Virus record (IMG/VR): IMGVR_UViG_3300033993_001760 | Coordinates: 1 to 23,691 of that record | Length of the DNA stretch: 23,691 bases | Origin: a virus | Direction: 5' to 3' (one strand) | Part shown: piece by piece, positions 23,001 to 23,691 of the stretch | How the letters are laid out: each line of letters begins with the position of its first letter | Position numbering within the stretch: position 1 is the stretch's first letter | The notes under the pieces: generated by a model | Database searches by the model: none | The model's input: the letters and a program-made list of their open reading frames with translations, nothing else | What the model was told of the DNA's origin: nothing | Translations under genes and position numbers: made by a program

Positions 23001-23691
23001 ACCATCTTCTTTGGCTGCTCGCTCATTCTTGATCCTGATCTCTTTCTTGTTCGCGATATCCCAAATCGCAAGCTGCTTGTGCTTGACCGCCGCCTGCTCG
23101 GCCTCTTCCTGTGTCTCGAACCTTTCCGAGAGATCGAGATAGACCTTGTCGCTCTCCGAGTCGATCCAGCCCCCTAAGTGTAGCTTCGGGCGAGAAGAAA
23201 GATAGTCCCTGTGAGTCTCGAAATACTGGTCGATGACCTCTTCAGTGACGTCGTTCTTGCTGTCAATAATCTTCTCCGCTCCTGGGACGGTTGCGCACAT
23301 ATAGCCCGTTGTCGGGCTCTCGGCCGTCACCGGATGGACAGAAAATCCGCCCGTTGCCTCGATGCTCCTGAGGATTTCGTCGAGCACGTCCCGCGTGGAT
23401 GCACGCTCAGGTTCAGAATCTTTTGAATTCTGAGACTTGCCGGACTCAGCATCGGCAGAGCCGTCTCCCTCCTTCTGACAATCGTTGCCAGGGCCGAACT
23501 TCCCACCGTCCACCCGCCCGCAGTCGTCGGAACGCTGCTCCTTGCCGGCGGCCTTCGTCACCTTGGCGGCGAACTTCCTGGCCTTCTCGGCCATCTTGTT
23601 GACGCGGTCGGCGTCCTCGGCCCACCACTCGGCGAAACCGTCGCCGACGCCCACGGCCTTCTTGATCTCTTCGATCAGTTCCGTCGCCCGC
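17019..23691 (-). CDS. Giant modular box-delimited head-region polyprotein, 5'-partial
   Basis: The frame is open from the right edge to a TAG at 17019..17021. Residue numbers here count from the GTG at 23654; codons continue upstream, so the true start is outside. The layout is: a B box (C45-C59); a domain at about 85-207 ending LHLGGWIDSESDKVYLDLS and QLAIWDIANKKEI; a doubtful stretch at 210-263; A box 1; a helical domain at about 308-775 with FGPKVGPFYENNQGN, LTADVWFTRTWG and VAYLQDVLWQDEQDAY, reminiscent of a domain in other large phage proteins; then four GNAT-like modules separated by A boxes 2-5. The position upstream of the protease is where MuF-type or portal-extension proteins are encoded. 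It may be a C-terminal extension of the portal. I infer capsid-associated or ejected cargo. No enzymatic activity is proven. Confidence 0.8.
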   Translation of the reverse strand, partial: RATELIEEIKKAVGVGDGFAEWWAEDADRVNKMAEKARKFAAKVTKAAGKEQRSDDCGRVDGGKFGPGNDCQKEGDGSADAESGKSQNSKDSEPERASTRDVLDEILRSIEATGGFSVHPVTAESPTTGYMCATVPGAEKIIDSKNDVTEEVIDQYFETHRDYLSSRPKLHLGGWIDSESDKVYLDLSERFETQEEAEQAAVKHKQLAIWDIANKKEIRIKNERAAKEDGEVRLSSRGDLEADRRGHPGGEEEGRQGIRRGEGQRAGRPDKVWTVEPRAYCATGEGGGVDNSCSSSDGGAGSAVEAIASSEKVASPEGPRIWTPGQPTGLVTARVAASPPTTRSEDGKSIVSTEIPDAHVYPFAGREWVSTIDTGAYLSSLQDEFRGGVINTATGRGELPPEDLEYIASALSDQAAAASSRGIVPLFYSPEELDKQLDEFSSLVPQVRGGRTKDGTLIEQEDAEHLFRVLQAITSPNASPFSNMQRTDSLLRKFFEGDGRVTTSDKLGVTGPGIRKSLQRFQRIVDTLGKRTDGSIDVAAGLKAARELMLHRMIPASDVESFFSDFASPDDAKGAWKAAAYRAGEVIPAFSTFGPKVGPFYENNQGNHDPLTADVWFTRTWGRITGELVVPGKPEKAVKYAEKLIGAFKGATEGHYHGISPQDLHESIRRTSQNGVVDDLLRVWSADRLRHFAAGGFKEKSGVGGRLNRIAKNIVENDTSLMGDPGAASRRGNMIRAMNEASARTGMPVAYLQDVLWQDEQDAYAAAGAKTATNVGQLSLYSDQIRRIAEDQKKNRRPIARKDRSDRRSYEVEEEFYDDYDRGGREQMLWDAALANVDDQEFADAFIAMANGTRRAAPSSRAFCPTGEGGGIKNDCSPKDSPGEEEDDSDGGVAADPSPPPAPPGGSGPEINIGDKREEIDRRLDAMGVVEDDVVRLAGGDSDGTYVFMRRDHDHEGGDGLHVETTRDVAGVKGGLFSQSVVYNAGPADDPEIVVDHKLMDVKTEVSRDPQRRHAAAREFFRIMTSSVEASIKQGVSKVVLNAAGDARQARDGMFKGYTIWPRMGFDAPIPFHIRNKLPETLSHCRSLLDLHATSEGTRWWRDNGTDLDVQLDLTRADSPQMQVFGKFVRHFERNRRDFVVGEGEGWLSPDDTTKLEELWEEIWDEGLLDDYEGEAEDFSTLEKRAFCATGEGGGVKNDCPPASSGGGTETLDTSWHDSDEVVEMWEQEDLKSRPPIEDAGKLHSLAIESPTEMKAAIDELGVSLSDAITMCAAPSEGTTVIVSPEHPHDSMGLANYAEESKAVAFVMTTKDIAGIKDGLDSNSSLRKTKDGELVLEYHAFHASKEAQEKAAVACAREVIGGVLKSVTLAEKSDVSEIRLDAAGSREHESFKGYRIWPKFGFDGVIPRKMLTKLREADLSPRAVAEKRAGKLTIQALYETKAGQEYWEKHGQELPMSLRPGDESTPGWQRFLAYRQRLGKLAELRSFEAGDEIFSEEELKKLDELWEEFRKGSGEKRGFCPTGEGGGIDNSCGSDGKQGPPADDDELPMPMGRPSKNGWKTQEALIHWDSDSLKAAASPTKETFDAKSFTIVDGEEFSAALESVGVTIDQALRVMANPDQDTNVIATAGGTEYAMSRLEGGPRQEDQEPGVTVVSRKDVGEVEAGITATTSLIRRESGELELNYALFALKPEVQQSSSVTIARQLMTSVAASITAADEIGVDVVSMRAAGSPSNEKFKGYRIWPRMGFDGEIPRKLVTRTWSPMKGVFNSYGDRIPNSILSPRAMKEKSEGKLTVQALYETKEGQRWWEQHGGGMDMSLSPKAKDSPGWQVFSKVRERYGKSSRDWLELLDEVWVERRAFCPTGEGGGIDNSCGAGPRVMMAPDGAGGGGSVTSSRWGGDEAEWGTSSGTEIWTPGRPLFAGSESLASIKIHRPDDIRERIVDGLGMTIAEAVLASGPVSEAADRANITRPRLEIIPQQFGDGIEMHWSSMGVTTGEGFQDDEKQFAKSGTAVKAVEASRNISKGRDGNVLHMAGFFVHPDFQGKGLALESVSKSVSSGAVRLVMDAERFDSPSPDTRMTGYHVWPKYGYDAPIADVARALRSGSIPEQFAKAKSLLDIYAMPGGHEWWRENGGPIKLTFDARTRSRSWETLLKFQDRTRERRSMSAPENYRRGIDCDNDPALDEVWAEIREKGLSGKAPSQEDWDRWAKEDQEAKDGKAREV
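17109..20966 (-). repeat. Four tandem GNAT-like modules with WW-helix appendage
   Basis: The modules lie at 20184..20966, 19155..19982, 18120..18932 and 17109..17942 (giant residues about 897-1157, 1225-1500, 1575-1845 and 1905-2182). Each has an N-terminal helix (LGVxxxxAxxx), a core with a strand-helix-strand, and the sequence G-Y-x-(I/V)-W-P-(R/K)-x-G-(F/Y)-D. A C-terminal appendage follows with G-x-x-(W/Y)-W-x-x-(N/H)-G and a closing L-(D/E)-E-(L/V)-W. The cofactor-loop position reads Q-G-K-G-L-A (Q2031-A2036) in module 4. It is degenerate in module 1 (QRRHAA), module 2 (QEKAAV) and module 3 (QQSSSV). The GNAT fold is inferred from this pattern. Confidence 0.7.
22865..23026 (-). CDS. Possible 53-residue protein overlapping the giant frame
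   Basis: This ORF starts MSEQPKKMVRFDFPPGATS at an ATG with AGGA about 6 bases upstream and ends KSGQ-TAG. The predicted protein is a Lys/Ala-rich helix after a short strand, with no recognised family. By hand count, 44 of its 53 codons end in G or C, against 23 of the same 53 codons read in the giant frame. The giant frame translation here is Gly/Arg/Glu-rich, like off-frame sequence. The coding signal therefore favours this small gene. The giant frame nevertheless has no stop here and no ATG, GTG or TTG between 23026 and the following A box, so both readings are listed. Confidence 0.55.
   Translation of the reverse strand: MSEQPKKMVRFDFPPGATSKQIAEAIQAARKKAVKEYAEAKAKGQADQTKSGQ

Larger units (their letters stand above)
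13647..23522 (-). repeat. Cysteine box family B, C-x13-C, three copies
   Basis: Three boxes of the form C-G-R-x-x-x-G-K-F-x-x-G-N-x-C lie at 13647..13691, 14655..14699 and 23478..23522. They read CGRDEGGKFSSGNTC, CGRTPDGKFGDGNKC and CGRVDGGKFGPGNDC. Spacing between the cysteines is always 13 residues. Two are preceded by a helix of the type ARYASLLAFAEAR. Each is followed by a low-complexity linker or a new domain, so they mark module starts. Confidence 0.85.

Overview
The window is one continuous, leftward-transcribed (minus strand) virion-morphogenesis region of a tailed phage or prophage with a long non-contractile (siphovirus-like) tail. GC content is high (roughly 60% by eye), and I see no convincing plus-strand gene, tRNA, integrase, att site or CRISPR array. 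The host cannot be fixed from the sequence. Both edges cut a gene.

Read in transcription order (right to left), the head side comes first. A giant modular protein (17019..23691, at least 2,223 codons, N-terminus outside the window) is followed by an HK97-type prohead protease with a long C-terminal extension (14810..17041). Next come a multidomain protein with an ASCH-like domain (13029..14810), a small zinc-ribbon protein, a terminator-like hairpin, the HK97-fold major capsid protein with an acidic delta/scaffold region, a decoration-like protein and a GT-A glycosyltransferase. The neck and tail follow: a small neck-cluster protein, gp6-like connector, head-tail adaptor, HK97 gp10-like protein, tail terminator, two paralogous tail-tube proteins, tail-assembly chaperones G and G-T joined by a classic GGGAAAC -1 frameshift site, an 1,872-residue tape measure, and a tail-tip-side protein cut by the left edge. 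Many junctions are 4-base ATGA/GTGA overlaps, so translational coupling is likely.

The unusual part is the right-hand 10.6 kb. Three consecutive head genes share two families of short cysteine-bounded boxes. One is a C-x11-C box of the type FCPTGEGGGIDNSC, with 8 copies. The other is a C-x13-C box of the type CGRxxxGKFGxGNxC, with 3 copies. They sit at domain boundaries. Between them lie at least seven modules that read as GNAT-like folds: four homologous modules in the giant protein, only one of which keeps an intact acetyl-CoA loop, and three of a second, more divergent type in the other two proteins. An ASCH-like domain, two glycine-zipper segments and other phage-type domains are also present. 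I interpret this as a box-delimited set of capsid-associated cargo modules, resembling in principle the polyvalent proteins that phages deliver with their DNA. The role of the boxes (cargo tag, processing site, clasp or recombination joint) is inference.

One structural problem needs checking. At 22865..23026 codon bias favours a separate 53-residue ORF in a different frame, although the giant frame stays open through it.
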